Translations under genes and position numbers: made by a program
Assembly: GCF_910589235.1 (NCBI RefSeq)
Contig: NC_060955.1
Coordinates: 22,377,558 to 22,441,557 of the forward strand
DNA length: 64,000 nucleotides
Origin: Vespa crabro
Taxonomy: Eukaryota; Arthropoda; Insecta; Hymenoptera; Vespidae
Direction of reading: 5' to 3'
Notes under the pieces: generated by a model
The model's input: the letters and a program-made list of their open reading frames with translations, nothing else
What the model was told of the DNA's origin: nothing
The model's database searches: none
Part shown: positions 1-13,412 of the stretch, in pieces
Layout: each line of letters starts with the position of its first letter
Position numbering within the stretch: the first letter of the stretch is position 1

Positions 1-948
1 AATCTTTGTAACGGTGTTAATAAACGAACGGAGGAGAGTATACTACATACCCTAGTGTTAAAAATTGCAAATTAATGTAACTCAATCTTGTAAATCGGAT
101 AGGTCGATAAAACAGAGTTTATCTATATACTTATCATCGTAGAATTTTTCTTATCATAAGACGGTAAAACCTTTTCTACATTCAATATAATAATTAAGCG
201 ATAAAACCGATTGTATATTTGTAATACAGATGACGTTATACGTACAAAAATTTTCTAATATTCGTGACAATTTAAAAAGGTAAAAGTTGGTATTATTTCG
301 TAATAAATCACGATACGCATTAGAATTGAACGAAGTGAAAGAGTCATTTCACTTTTCAAATCAAAGTATTCAATCTGAGGATTCGATATTTTATTAGAGA
401 AAGAAAAAAAAAAAAGAAAAAAAGAAAAAAGAAGAAGAAAAGAGAAGATTCAAATAAATCAAATAAAAAGAAAAAAAAACGCTTGAGTTATTGTCACGGT
501 TGCAAACATATAAAAATAATAATTTGACTATTTCGATAATACGTGAAGTTATCAATTAGTACATTAGATATAGTAAAACAATGACGTGTTTACATCTTCT
601 TAATAAGTTATAAATTAAGTTAATAAGCGACACGTATAATGATGATAAAAAAACCGGTTGATTCTCTTTATATTTCCTTAGAATGGAAAAGATATTCAAC
701 AATGCTACCACGAATAAGAATAGAAAATTTATGCGTGTCATTCGCGAATAAATACATTTTCCTGCTCCGCAATGCGCTTTATTTTTCGTCAATTACGTCA
801 TGATCTTCAAAGTAGGTGAGAGACCACGATGGTGGAGACGCGCCATGGCAAGATGCTACCGAGTGAAAGCATGGGTCAGCGTAAAGGCCAGGCAGCAACA
901 TTCTTACTCGATATAGCCATACATACATACATATACACACGTGTATGT

Positions 949-979
<31 letters not shown>

Positions 980-1252
980 GCATATAACACACCCCTGGAA
1001 ATATATGCGCGCGCGCACATACACCTATACGTATATATATATATATATGCAAACACAAAGAGACAGTAATTTATTTGTACGGATTGTGCCTTAATGTGTG
1101 TGTATATATACATATATATATATATGTGTTAGGAGTGTACTCTGAAAAGTCTATGAGAGTACGGAAGTCAGTTGAAAATCTAACCTGTGAAACCTGTATT
1201 TTTATTACAAACGTAACACAACGTTCGTTTGTAACTTAAAGTTTGCTAAATG

Positions 1253-1296
<44 letters not shown>

Positions 1297-2191
1297 TATA
1301 TAAATATTATTTTACGCCACAGAAGTGAACAAATATTATGACAACAAGATCACGGTAATTCCCGAACGTTTGCTTAACGATTCCCATGAGCAAACATTTT
1401 TTTATTAATTAATTCATCTATTGAACATTCCAGAATTATCATTTATGTTCATTTCATTTCGCACGATTTAACTTGTTCTAGGCATAAAAGACATATTTAC
1501 AAAAAAAAAAAAAGAAAAAAGATAGACAGAGAAGATAGAGAGATAGGGAAAGATGGATAGGATCGTACATATATCTTTTGTAATCACACATTACGTGGTC
1601 TTACGAACACACTAAAGCGTAGAACTTACAAAATAAGGTAAAAGCGAGTCATTATATACCATATAGTGGAGCAGCGAAGGTAAAAGAAGAAGGTAGAAGA
1701 ATCGTAACGCTACAGTAAGCAACCAAGCAAGCAACTGTCTGTCCGTCTGCCTACTTACTTGCTTGCAGTCGTGAGAAACTTTTGCTTCAAAGAAATCCTC
1801 CTCTTCTCGAAACTTCTCGAATCCACGAGTTAAAAGATAGACAAAAGACGATATCATTTGATCGTTCTCCAACCTACGTATATATATATATATATATATA
1901 TACGTACATACAATGCGTAAATAAATACGTATAGACATGTCAACATATATTTCGAGGTTATGACAAATACAAGATCGTGAATTCATTAAATGAAATAATA
2001 TAATCGTTAATAAAACTTTTGAATGATTAAGTTAGAATTAATTATGTTGTATGAGCTAAGATCATAACGATAATTGATATTATAATCGCGATAGTTACCA
2101 AATAGTGTATACGTTCAATTAACTGTAAAGTATTATCTTATTTTTATATATCTTCTTTCAACATCACATGTGTGTATAGAGAGGGGAAGAA

Positions 2192-2228
<37 letters not shown>

Positions 2229-3115
2229 AGAGGAAAAAAGTAGAAAAAGAAGAAAAAAAAATCATTGCGCACTTTCTCATTCAGAACGTGGACGATATAC
2301 TTACGTATGTACATAAATACATACGTATACGTACAAAACATCATGTATGTTACACTTATGTATCTATGTATATATACTAGGGAAGCCCTGGACAATGTCC
2401 GAATGGCGTCCCGGTTTTTTGAAGGAGGCCGCTGGCTACTAACCTTTCGAAAGTGTTTTTTTCTCTCTGTCCCTCTGTTACGCTCTTCCTCATTTTAGTC
2501 GTAAAAAAAGGAAGGTTCCTGTGAAAGTTGCCTTCTGGCTACCACGCGGTTTCCTCCTCCCTCTACCTCCCTTTCTTTCTCTCTCTCTCTTTCTTTCTCT
2601 CTTTCTCTCTCTCTCTCTCTCTTTTGCTCACACACACACACACACACACAGACACACATACATCGCATCTTCCTATCGAGGTGCTTCTACTTGTTTGTAC
2701 GCTGAGTATCGCGTTCGATGTGTTTACCTCATTGCCCTCCTCCCCTTCCCACTTCCCCGTATGTCTTCTGTTCCTCTTTCACGATGATGATAATATAGTA
2801 TATGTCTTATACATATACTTCTCATGTATTTATATATATGTATATATATATATACATATGTGTATATATATATATACACATTTGTGACGTGAGAGAGGAC
2901 ACGGAGAGATGCTCACCTCAGTATGTGGGATTCCTATTTTCCTCTGATTCGTTTTCTCCCTACACTAAAAGTAAATGGCGTGTCAATGAGCGGTCGCTTT
3001 CGCTGGCGCATCGTGCGTACGTAGAGACGCCACTACCACCACCGTACCTTCTAACTACTATACTACTATTATTACTACCACTGTAGCTTCTAATTCTTCT
3101 TCGAAATTCTTTATC

Positions 3116-3177
<62 letters not shown>
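3116..3177. repeat. (TA)n microsatellite, about 31 units
   Basis: An uninterrupted alternating TA run of about 62 bases, among the longest in the window. A second run lies nearby at 3405-3451. Confidence 0.95.
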
Positions 3178-3180
<3 letters not shown>

Positions 3181-3403
3181 TGTAAATATATATGTGTATG
3201 GACATGTTCGTTTTGTTTCTTTAAATTATTATCTTTGAATATTGTTTTCTAATAAATGCGTGTATACGTATTATGTAAGAAGTATGCATATACCTAAAGA
3301 CCTAGTGTATTTCTTGTAATATTCTTGAAATTTTGCCAAATATTTTTCTTGTTCTTTCTTCTATGTCTTTTATTATTGTCGAATACTTTTAATATGCACT
3401 TTG

Positions 3404-3453
<50 letters not shown>

Positions 3454-3714
3454 AAGTGTATAGGTATATTTATGATAATATCAGTTTGCAAGATATTTCT
3501 CTTTTGTTATTCTTTTCGAATTGTTCTCGGCGAATATCCGTACATATTCATGTATATTTATGTAGATACAAATGTAGATATAAATGTATTTATGCGAATG
3601 ATATACATATACATACATATGTCATTTTTTAAGAATTATTAGGGATATATATATATATATTTTTTTATATATAGTAATTTATATATAGTAATTTATATAT
3701 GTAATTTTTTAAGA

Positions 3715-3748
<34 letters not shown>

Positions 3749-3920
3749 CTCGACAGAAATAAAATAATGCAGACATGTTTTATAATTATATATGTCGACT
3801 ACTATTTCTCATGATCGAGTGGTAATTCTCTAAGTATATGTGTAAGTAAGAGGGATATATCTATGTATGTGTGTAAGAGATAGAGATAGAATCGTCTCGA
3901 ACAAAGGTGAGCAGTGAAAG

Positions 3921-3958
3921 TGCACTCTTTCCGGAGTGCAGCGTCTTTTGAAAAGACG
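3921..3958. other. Two adjacent perfect inverted repeats
   Basis: TGCACTC (3921-3927) pairs with GAGTGCA (3934-3940) around a 6-nt loop. Two bases later CGTCTTTT (3942-3949) pairs with AAAAGACG (3951-3958) around a single G. No coding region or recognised RNA family is associated with them. They sit in unique sequence about 1 kb beyond the Tweedle stop codon. Confidence 0.6.
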
Positions 3959-4195
3959 ATCGTGAGAATTTCCATGCGTATTTTCTCGTATAATATATAT
4001 GTATATACTTCATGTATTCATACAATGTATACAATACGGAAGTTCATTTAAGGTTTTAACTAACCTATCACCTTCCTATAGAAATTATGGGATATTTAAA
4101 GACTATGTATTTACATTAGATGAATTGTAAATTTACGGATGAGTAAATTACAATCGATATAGATAATCTTTGTCAATTTATCATAGACTAATCTT

Positions 4196-4198
<3 letters not shown>

Positions 4199-4248
<50 letters not shown>
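4199..4248. repeat. (CT)n microsatellite
   Basis: About 25 perfect CT units, with imperfect CTTT extensions on both sides. Confidence 0.95.
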
Positions 4249-4254
<6 letters not shown>

Positions 4255-4413
4255 CTCTATTCTAACGATAAAAAGAAAAAGAAAAAAAAAATTGGTTAAG
4301 AGGGGTCGATAGATAAAAAAATGGGTAGTCAGTGTGATTTATGTAAAAATACATAAAAAAGCTTTATTTCGCCACCGTTTTCTTGCAAAAAATAAGTATA
4401 AAAAACTCCTTCT

Positions 4414-4790
4414 AAACGTCGTCAGCATCATCATCATTATCATCATCGTCATGATCGTTTTCGTCGTCATCATCATCATTGTCGTCGTTATCGTCGTCAT
4501 TATTATTATTATCATCATCATTATTATCGTCATTATCATCATCGTCTTCATCATCATCAGCAGCAGCAACAGCAGCGAATGCTGCTGCAACACGAGCAGC
4601 AGCAATGGCAGCAGCAGCGGCGGCGTCGTCTTTGTCGTCATCATAGTCGTCGTCGTCGTTGTTGTTGTTGTTGTTGTTGTTATCGTTGTTGTTGCATCAT
4701 TAATTATCATCATTTTTGTCGTCGTCATCATCAACATCGCGATCGTCATTATTATCATCGTTATGCTCGTGTATCCGCGCGCATCGTAGA
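4414..4790. repeat. Trinucleotide-repeat tract (TCA/TCG/TTG/CAG)
   Basis: About 370 bases of shifting trinucleotide repeats: TCA, TCG, TTA, then CAG/CAA, then TCG/TTG. All six frames stay open for long distances and give homopolymeric peptides (His, Val, Thr, Met, Ser runs), so the long frames here are not evidence of a gene. The tract starts about 140 bases beyond the minus-strand Tweedle stop codon and may lie in its 3' untranslated region. Confidence 0.85.
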
Positions 4791-4930
4791 ACATTATTAT
4801 CATATCGTCGTCGTATTGATGAGAATCGGCGCTCGTCGTATTACGCTCGTAATAAGAACGTAGCGTGGTGGGTGTAATAGTGATTTGGTGAACGGAGAAG
4901 AGAGTAAGGGCCGGTTCGGCTGTCTTGTGA

Positions 4931-7178
4931 CTAGTATGGGCCGGATCCTCCGGGTGGTCCGTAATTCGAGCTTGGTCCGCTTGGTCCAGTACCACCGATA
5001 CCTCCCCCGATTCCACCACCTCCTGATCCGCCGTGTCCGTCACCGATTCCACCACCGATACCACCACCACCGATTCCACCGCCAATTCCACCGCCGATTC
5101 CGCCGCCAATTCCACCGCCAATTCCACCGCCAATTCCACCGCCAATTCCACCGCCGCCACCACCACCACCACCTCCGGATGTGACTTCCTTCTGCAATAA
5201 GACAAAATTCGATGTGATCGATTATTCCTTATCCTTCTTTTCTTCTTGAATTTTCTTTTAATCTCTAACACATACCTGAGTTTTGTATTTGATGAAGTAA
5301 ACTTCTGGTTTGCTAGGTTGCGTTGGAGCAATAGTAGGTAGACTGATTTCGGGTGCCTCTTCTGGTTTCTTGACTAGGACGTAGATAAGAGTCTTCTGTT
5401 CATCTTGTTGTGGCAATGCTGGTATGACTGGTGCAGTTGGCGTAGGTGGAGTAGGTGCCTTGATGAAGATGATCTTGTAGTGTTTCTGAGGTGGCGGGGG
5501 TGGTGCTATCGGCCTCGCTGGTCTATCCTCAGGTGCCTCGGGTGGTGGTACATGAACGTAGATGTGCTTCTGGATGAGGGAACCTCCACCGAAGCCACCG
5601 CCGCCACCACCACCACCACCACCACCAAATCCACCTCCGAGACCACCTCCGAAACCACCTCCGAAGCCACCACCGAGTCCACCTCCGAGTCCACCTCCGA
5701 GTCCGCCTCCTCCTAATCCACCTCCTCCTAATCCACCTCCTCCTAATCCACCTCCTCCTAATCCACCTAATCCTCCTAATCCACCTAATCCTCCTCCGAA
5801 GCCACCGCCTCCTCCGCCACCGCTAGGTGCACCATAACTTCCGCTTGGTTGACTGTACGAATAACCGGCTTCTGGCCGTGCCATCGCCACGGCGGCGATC
5901 GTCAGGATCTGAAATTCCATGTTGAGGATTCACTCTCGAGACCCTTTCTCTTCTCGAAAATCGTTTCTATCGATTACACGCGCTCGACCACAGAGTGAAA
6001 GTGGCAAACACTAACGTTATATATTCAATGCAACTCCAACGGGAAATTCTCAGACTTATCTTCTTTATTTATTTATTTATTTATTTATATATTTTGTTTT
6101 TCTGTCTTTTCTTTATTTTTTTACTTCCCCGTTTTTCTTTTCCCTCTCCCTAATTTATCCTCGACCCGGCTCCCTCTTTTTTTTACTTATTTTTTCAAAT
6201 CTCTTACATTTCAGTATTTCTACGAACGCGTGCTTACCATAGCACTTTGACTACTTATGCATGCACATGAAAAAAAAAAAAAAAAAAAAAAAAAGAAAAA
6301 CTGAAAAACCGTAAATGTTCTTCAGTGAAATCTTCAAAGGCAAGGTATTACGTAAAAACTAGTATTACGTGTTTTCTCTATCTCTTTGAGATTTCAACAA
6401 CGTATCGACTTAGAATGCGTTTCCCGATTTATCCTGCGCTTTCGAAAAAAAAGAGAGACAGAGAAGAAAAAAAAAGAAGAACACTCTCGAAGCATCATTG
6501 AGAAAGTCTATATAAGTATGTATGTACTTATATGCACGAGGAATTGTTACGATTCTTTTATTTAAAAAAAGAAAAAAAAGAAAGAAAGAAAGAAAAAGTA
6601 AAAGAAAAGGAAAATAATGAGAGAAAAAGAAAAATTTATATCAAATGCGATGTGATCAATTAAAATCGTAACCGATAGAAATGGCCAACATGGAAAAAGT
6701 TCAGGAAACTCTCCCTCTCTCCTTCCTACCCTTTCTCTTTCTCTTTCTCTCTCTCTCTTTCTTTGAGAAGAACAATGACCCCTTGGTTTAATCTTTCTTT
6801 AATTAAAAAAAAAAAAAAAAAAAAAAGAAAAATAACAAGAAAAAGGAGAAGAAAAGAAGAATCCAATTTCACGAAACGCGAATGGAATGAACTTTTTTCG
6901 ATTTCTCATCCATCCATAAACGATCGACATGATCTCCTTTTCTAGATAATTTAAGTCTTCTTCGATTGAGAAGAAAATAAAGAAAAAAGAACAAAAAGGT
7001 AATTAAAAGGAAAGCACGTAGGTGACTTTGTTAAGTAATCGATTAAACTGAATAAAAAAATATGATGGATGTTACGTGATGGAAAGATCAAATGAGTGAG
7101 AAAGAAAGAGAGAGAGAGAGAGACAAAGAGAAAGAGCAGGAAGTTGAGGATGGTACTACTCACCATGAATGCCCTCAT
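4931..7178 (-). CDS. Tweedle-family cuticular protein (DUF243)
   Basis: Structural, chitin-associated cuticle protein secreted by epidermis. Exons on the minus strand are 7178-7164, 5908-5276 and 5191-4931, all phase 0, giving about 302 residues. Exon 1 encodes only five residues (MRAFM); joined to exon 2 it makes a signal peptide, MRAFMILTIAAVAMA. The four Tweedle blocks follow a long Gly-rich region: KHIYVHVPPPE, KHYKIIFIKAP, TLIYVLVKKPEE and PEVYFIKYKTQ. Glycine repeats (GGLGG and GGGFGG, later GGIGGG) flank the Tweedle core on both sides and make up much of the protein. A five-residue first exon followed by a 1.25-kb intron is typical of insect cuticle genes. The exons are far more GC-rich than the surroundings because of the Gly codons. 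The family call is firm; the paralogue is not assigned. Confidence 0.93.
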
Positions 7179-7204
7179 GATTGCTGCTGTTCCTTGATAT
7201 GAGG

Positions 7205-7242
7205 ACTGATGCTCCGTGGTTGTCTTGAGATCCCCTTTTATA
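7205..7242 (-). promoter_or_regulatory. TATA box and initiator of the Tweedle gene
   Basis: TATAAAA lies at 7242-7236 on the minus strand. About 30 bases downstream is TCAGT (7209-7205), which matches the arthropod initiator. The initiator lies about 30 nt upstream of the start codon at 7178, implying a short 5' UTR. The spacing is slightly longer than the usual optimum. The assignment is motif-based only. Confidence 0.65.
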
Positions 7243-7334
7243 CGGGCCAGCTTGGACCCCACTCGTGTTGGGAACCATCACCTATGAGATGCGACGGAGC
7301 TATTGCGAATCTCTCTTTCTCTTTCTCTTTCTCT

Positions 7335-7384
<50 letters not shown>

Positions 7385-7530
7385 TTCTTTCTCTTTTTCT
7401 CTGTGTCTTTGCCCCTTTCTCTTCCTCTTTCTCTTCGCAACTTTTCGCAACGTAAACATACTTCCGATTCGAATCCTTTATACTTCCGGTGAATAAATTA
7501 CTAAACAATTTCATTATTCTTGGAATACTT

Positions 7531-7565
<35 letters not shown>

Positions 7566-7889
7566 AAAATTTATTCAATCGATAACATTTTTATCTCTCC
7601 TTTCTTTCATTTTCTTTACTTTTCGTCTCTTTTCTTTCCTTCTTTTCTATTTCCTTTTTCTTTTTTTTTTTTTTTCTATTTATTTCAAAGTAAAAGTAAA
7701 TAAATTTCTTTCTTCTCTCTCTTTCTCTCTCTCTTTCTCTCTCTCATCAAATTACACAATTTCTCAATAGTACCAAAGACATTGCTTAATTTAGAAAAGA
7801 TTTCAAAATTCAAGACGGACACTTCAATGCGCGCATGCGTTTGGAAATGTTTGTATAAAAAAATATGCATATAGATATCACATTGAATA

Positions 7890-7920
<31 letters not shown>

Positions 7921-10103
7921 TATATTTAAAGAGAAAAGTTAAATTCACATTTCGATTGTTATTTATATCTCTTGGGGACATTTTTTTATTTTACGGAACC
8001 ATTTTTTTCTATGTCGATAAAGTAGGAATTTTTTGTCATATTGTGTATATATATATATATGTATACACATCATATATACTCATATGTATAGTTATAATCG
8101 ATCGATAATGTTAAAAAATACGATACATTGTAATATCGATAATATCGTATTTTAATCGAATAACTCGATCGAAGTTAACATTTTATTGGTTATGTTTCAT
8201 CGATTGCAATTCAAATGAAGTAGAAACATAGTAAGAAGATACTGATGTAATTGATACACAGGTAACAGAACGTTTCAATGAAACATGAATACATTGACAA
8301 AGATAGTTTTGTTATGTTATATTAGTAATTAATGAAAAAAAAAAAAAAAAAAGAACTGATAAACGTCTATGATAATAATTATTATTATAATTATATTTTC
8401 TTTATTTTTTTATTCTTTTTCTCTCCTTAACTCTCAACAAAATAGACAGTATTACGACGTTCATAGCATTTTCAGTGGCAAAAGTGGATCACTAGTCACG
8501 TTGCGTTTTCTTATGGCAAGTAAGTGCGACCGAGCAGCAACGAAACGTTAACCTTGCCCGGTGATAGTGTACCAAGGCACGTCACTCTTACAAACACTCT
8601 CTGTGTCTGTCTAAAGGAGGAAGAGAGCGGAAGGGATATTTCATTCGTTAGTTCGTTAGATCGTTTTCTGGAGACGAAGCGTCGTGCGCTAGCAACTCTC
8701 ATCGCAGTCGTAGTCACGATTGCGAAATAGAGAGTAGTCTCATCGGACAACGTTGGATGAGACTCTCTACGTGAGAGGGAGAGAACGGACTCTCCAATTT
8801 CATTTGTCCCGAATATTAATGCCATTCTTATATATATTATATAGGTTTATTTCTACATTTATATATATATAAAATCATAGAATTTAATAAAGCAATCAAA
8901 AATTCATTTTTACAATTGTTACATTAATAATTTTAATATTTAATTTCATCAATTATTTAGAATCGTTACAATTTCTTATTATAGTAAAACATCAGTCTGA
9001 TATACATATATATATATACATATATATATGTGTGTATATATATATGTATATATTTGAATATTTCTTTCTATTTTATAATTTATAATTTTTTCAAATTTAT
9101 AACCAATATATTGGATTCATATTAGAAATTTATTCATTTTTTACATTTGTTATATACTAATATAATTGTTTATTTTTATTTATTTTTATTTATTACGATT
9201 TATTTATTACGATATATATATATACATGTACATACACCATATATATATATATATATATACACCATTATCATGTATGAATGCATACGAAGAGATTTGTAAT
9301 ATATATAGCATAATTCCTTTGAATACACAGTTAGCGACATCTATACATTAAAGTGGATAATGTATCAATCTTTCACTTTCAGTACAATCGATAAAAAAGA
9401 TTGCGAATTTATCTTCAGATTAAAACTTCGATTAACGCGCATCTTCCACGCCATCTAATGATTACTTTGAGTTTACTATATTATTAATGCCTTCGTTCCA
9501 GGTAACGTCGTGTGTGTCGACAAAAAAAGTTTATTCGAAGAAATCTGAAATATAGCATTTTGATGCTGTCGTCATTAGACGCTTTAATAATTAATGATAC
9601 CTTCGATGTGCTTGAGTGAGCGCGTGTGTAATTCATTAAACAAAGAAACATAACAAACTTTGATATTTTTCATTTGGATCTTCTCCATTTATATTTATAT
9701 TCTTTTTTATTATTATTTATATAAATTAAAGGAATAATTAATTAGATAATTTAATAAATTAAAGAAATAATTAATTAGATAATTTAATTGGTTGGAATTT
9801 AATTGCACACACACACGCACGCACACACACACGCACGCACGCATGACACATACACCCAGATAAAACACAGATAATTCTTAGCAAAGAGATGGCGTTATAC
9901 GTATAAAAGGCAATTTAACAGAAACGGTGAACCATAGTCACGGTGGAGAACATATCGTAAGTACGTTTGGTTGGTACATTCGGTTGATCTCGGTATTACT
10001 CGGAAAATATCGTTTTTCACGAGGATTCACATTTCTTAGTGTGGCAACTTTTGAAAACAAATTACTTATTGTAAGAAAGAGAAACACAAGTGATTAAAAG
10101 GAA
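7243..10103. other. Spacer between divergent Tweedle and Gclc genes
   Basis: Mostly low-complexity DNA: (CT)n at 7317-7381, (TA)n near 7540 and 9235, (CA)n near 9810. A GC-richer island of unique sequence at about 8480-8830 contains a 13-bp hairpin (8731-8768) but no convincing coding frame. The last 150 bases probably carry the Gclc 5' UTR; a GTAAGT donor-like site at about 9957 could mark a 5' UTR intron. Confidence 0.55.
7317..7381. repeat. (CT)n microsatellite upstream of the Tweedle promoter
   Basis: TTTCTC units pass into an uninterrupted CT run that lies 75-140 bases upstream of the Tweedle TATA box (read as GA on the gene's strand). GA tracts can act as GAGA-type promoter elements in insects; that role is inference here. 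Confidence 0.85.
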
Positions 10104-11413
10104 ATGGGACTTTTATCCGAAGGAAGTCCACTTAGTTGGGAAGAAACGAAAAAATTGTCGGATCATGTGCGAAAGCATGGGATCATACAATTTATTAATA
10201 TATATAAGAAACTCAGAGATAGACAAGGTGATGTACTCAAGTGGGGTGATGAGGTACGTAAAATCAATTCTTTGTCTCCTACTTTTTTTTTCTCCTCGAC
10301 TCGAACATAGTTTGTGGTTAACGTTTTCGCTTTGTCATTCTTCGAGTATTACTTCTTTATTATTTTTTTTTTTCCTTATTTTTTCATTAACATTCATTTA
10401 AAGTTATGCGTCAAAAAGAATCATACAATGACATAATATTTTTATCTTTTCATCGTTATGATACAATTGTGCTTACTCAATTAGAATACTAAATAAAAAC
10501 AATGTCGACTATATGTATTTTTATTGGAATTTTATTTGTAATATTGGAAATAGTTATTAAATTGATGACACATGAGAACTCTTTTAATTGTATCATTTTT
10601 CTACACTGTTATTGGAATAAAATTAACTATCATTTAGCTCTTCTCTTGCATAAGCTAATAGAGATAAGATGATAAAGATTGCACAAAATGATGGAACACT
10701 GATGTTACACAATGATATCATAAATCAAGATAATTTTATAAAATAACATTGCTGGAAAAAAAAAACACTTGTCATAATTGTAATTTTTATTTGAATAATA
10801 TTCTATAATATTTTATTATATTTGTCAGAAGCTCAATGTTATAAGAATCATCGGATTATTGAAATATAAATAAATTTAGTCGATATTTATTTGATACTAT
10901 TATTTTTATTAATCGATATTCTTATTTTATATTTCATTATAAAGAATTATAATTTACAAATGAATCATTTTAAACAGGTAGAATACTTATTAGTAAAATT
11001 TGATGATGTAGCAAAAACAGCAAAACTTAGCTTAAGAGCCGAAGAAATATTAAAAGTTTTAAATGAAAAAGAGCTGAAAGATCCGTCGTAAGTATTATAT
11101 TCTTTTAATTATCAATTTGAAAGAATTTGAATTTAATGATAAATTATTTTGTCGAATAGAAATGTTAAATCGTTATGGCGACCAGAATATGGTGCATATA
11201 TGATTGAAGGGACACCAGGGAAACCATATGGAGGTTTATTAGCACATTTTAATGTTGTAGAAGCAAACATGCGTTATCGTAGACAGGAAGCAACAAAATT
11301 ATTGAAACATGGAGAAGTACTAATGTCACTGACCAATTTTCCAAGGTATTCAAGTAAATGTAGTTGTCAATTGTGCTATGATATAATAAACAAAATAATA
11401 ATATATAGTGTTC

Positions 11414-11486
<73 letters not shown>

Positions 11487-13412
11487 ATGTATATACTTTA
11501 GGCTAGGAGCATCAGATTTTACAGATCCTCCGGTTGTACCTACTCCAAATGATGGAGCCTCCAGAAGCTTGTTTTTTCCAGATGAAGCAATATACCCAGG
11601 ACACCCACGTTTTAAAACATTGACAAAAAATATTAGAGAACGTCGTGGAGAGAAAGTTGCTATAAACATTCCTAGTGTGTATTTTTATAAATATTATATC
11701 AATCGCCATGGAAATGTAATATTATTTAATTAAGTATTTCTTTGTAGTTTACAAAGATATAAATGTTCCTTCTCCGTTTAAAGAAGATCTAATAAGTCAA
11801 GGAGACGATGGATCCAGTGGTAAAGCTGCGAAAATAGATCATGTTTATATGGATGCTATGGGTTTTGGAATGGGATGTTGTTGTTTACAACTTACTTTTC
11901 AAGCTTGTAATATAGATGAAGGTCGAACATTGTATGATCAACTTACACCATTGTGTCCAATCATGGTTAGTGAGTTAAATTTAATAAATCATATATTTTC
12001 AAATAAAGGAATGTTGAGTTAGAATACTTGTTCGTGCATACGTTACAGACATTTGTTTAACATTCGACAGTTGGCTTTAACTGCTGCTAGCCCATTTTAT
12101 CGTGGATATGTGACAGATGTTGATTGTCGATGGAATGTAATTTCCTGCTCAGTCGACTGTAGAACGCAAGAAGAACGTGGATTGAAACCTTTGGAAGAAA
12201 ATCAATTCAGAATTCACAAATCTAGATATGATTCCATTGATTCATACCTCAGTGAACAAGGAGATAAATATAATGATGTTCCACTGATATATGACACTGA
12301 AATATACAAGCAATTACTAGATAATGGAATTGATAGATTACTTGCTCAACATATAGCTCATTTATTTATCAGAGATTCTGTATCTTTGTTTTCTGAAAAA
12401 ATACATCAGAATGATTTGGAAGATACCGATCATTTTGAAGTAAGTAATTTTAACGATATTAGTTAATTGGACAAAATTTTTCATTCTTCTCTATTTATAA
12501 ATATTACATAAATAATTTTTCAGAATATTCAATCGACCAATTGGCAAACAATGCGATTCAAACCACCACCTCCATATTCTTCTATAGGATGGCGAGTTGA
12601 ATTTCGGCCATGTGAAGTACAAATTACAGATTTCGAAAATGCAGCTATTGTTTGTTTTATTGTACTTCTGACAAGAGTTATACTCAGTTACAAATTAAAT
12701 TTACTTATACCAATTAGTAAGGTTGATCAAAACATGGCTAAAGCACAAAAAAGAAATGCTGTTAAAAATGAAAAGTTTTGGTTTCGTAAAGATATTACAT
12801 CAAATACTGTAAAGAAAGATAATACAGAAGAGGAGTATGATGAATTTACCATTAATGAAATTATTAATGGCAAGGTACTAATTCGATGAAGTAATTAAGT
12901 TTATCATATGGAACATATATAAAAATATATATGTATATTTATAGAATGGCGTTTTTCCTGGATTAATACCATTGGTTAATTCTTATCTTGCTAATATGGA
13001 TGTGGATGCAGATACACATTGTACAGTACAAAGATACATGAAATTAATTCAAAGACGTGCATCTGGTGAACTCCTAACAACAGCTGCATGGCTTAGAAAA
13101 GAAGTAATCTCACATCCAGAATACAAGTTAGTTATTTTGTTTTTTTTTTTATTCTTACTCGAAGTAATAATATTATTAGCACTTCGTATAAGAGTATATA
13201 ATATATTAATCTACAATCTATATCTATGATACAGACATGATTCTGTCATAACACAACGTATCAACTACGACTTAATGAAAAAGATAGATAGTATCGTATC
13301 CAATGAAGTTTCTTGCCCAGAATTACTTGGACCATGCATAGCATCTAAAACAACCGAAACAATACCACCAGCTGTTGCTAAAGCAGAAAAGTGCCGAGAC
13401 ATGGATTGTTAA
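10104..13412 (+). CDS. Gclc: Glutamate-cysteine ligase catalytic subunit
   Basis: Catalyses ATP-dependent joining of glutamate to cysteine, the rate-limiting first step of glutathione synthesis, in the cytosol. Nine exons: 10104-10253, 10978-11087, 11160-11345, 11502-11674, 11748-11965, 12071-12439, 12524-12874, 12945-13126 and 13235-13412. Phases match throughout and give about 638 residues, against about 637 in vertebrates. Diagnostic segments are MGLLSEGSPLSWEETK at the start, DVLKWGDEVEYLLV, the MGFGMG-C-C-CLQLTFQA active-site segment, SPFYRGYVTDVDCRW, KSRYDSIDSYLS and NIQSTNWQTMRFKPPPP. The exon 4 donor is a weak GTGTGT. A (TA)n tract fills much of intron 3. It converges on the sulfotransferase gene 560 bp downstream. 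Identity is very secure. No obvious antioxidant-response element was seen upstream. Confidence 0.97.
11414..11475. repeat. (TA)n microsatellite in Gclc intron 3
   Basis: TA repeats with single CA/TG interruptions make up nearly half of the 156-bp intron and stop about 25 bases before the acceptor at 11501. Confidence 0.9.

Larger units (their letters stand above)
1..4413. other. Gene-free AT-rich spacer
   Basis: No exon with conserved coding content was found on either strand. The stretch holds many simple repeats: (TA)n at 951-979, 1255-1297, 3116-3177 and 3405-3451, (CT)n/(CA)n at about 2570-2650, and (CT)n at 4199-4248. Short reading frames here translate into Tyr/Ile or Ser/Leu runs and are repeat artefacts. 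Slightly GC-richer unique DNA lies at about 2380-2560 and 2880-3060, and paired hairpins at 3921-3958. The right end may belong to the 3' region of the Tweedle gene. Confidence 0.7.

Noticed and set aside
4339..5331. 330-codon minus-strand frame over the repeats and the Tweedle end
   Set aside because: It reads the trinucleotide tract and the Tweedle exon 3 in another frame; the Thr/Met runs are repeat translations.
7461..7475. tRNA T-arm-like string GATTCGAATCC
   Set aside because: The flanking bases do not pair as a T stem and no other tRNA arms are present.
8511..8825. 104-codon minus-strand frame
   Set aside because: It overlaps the hairpin island, shows no homology that I can see and no splice context.
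9400..10103. Antioxidant-response element upstream of Gclc
   Set aside because: The nearest candidate, GCTGTCGTCA, has the wrong spacing for TGACnnnGC; nothing else fitted.
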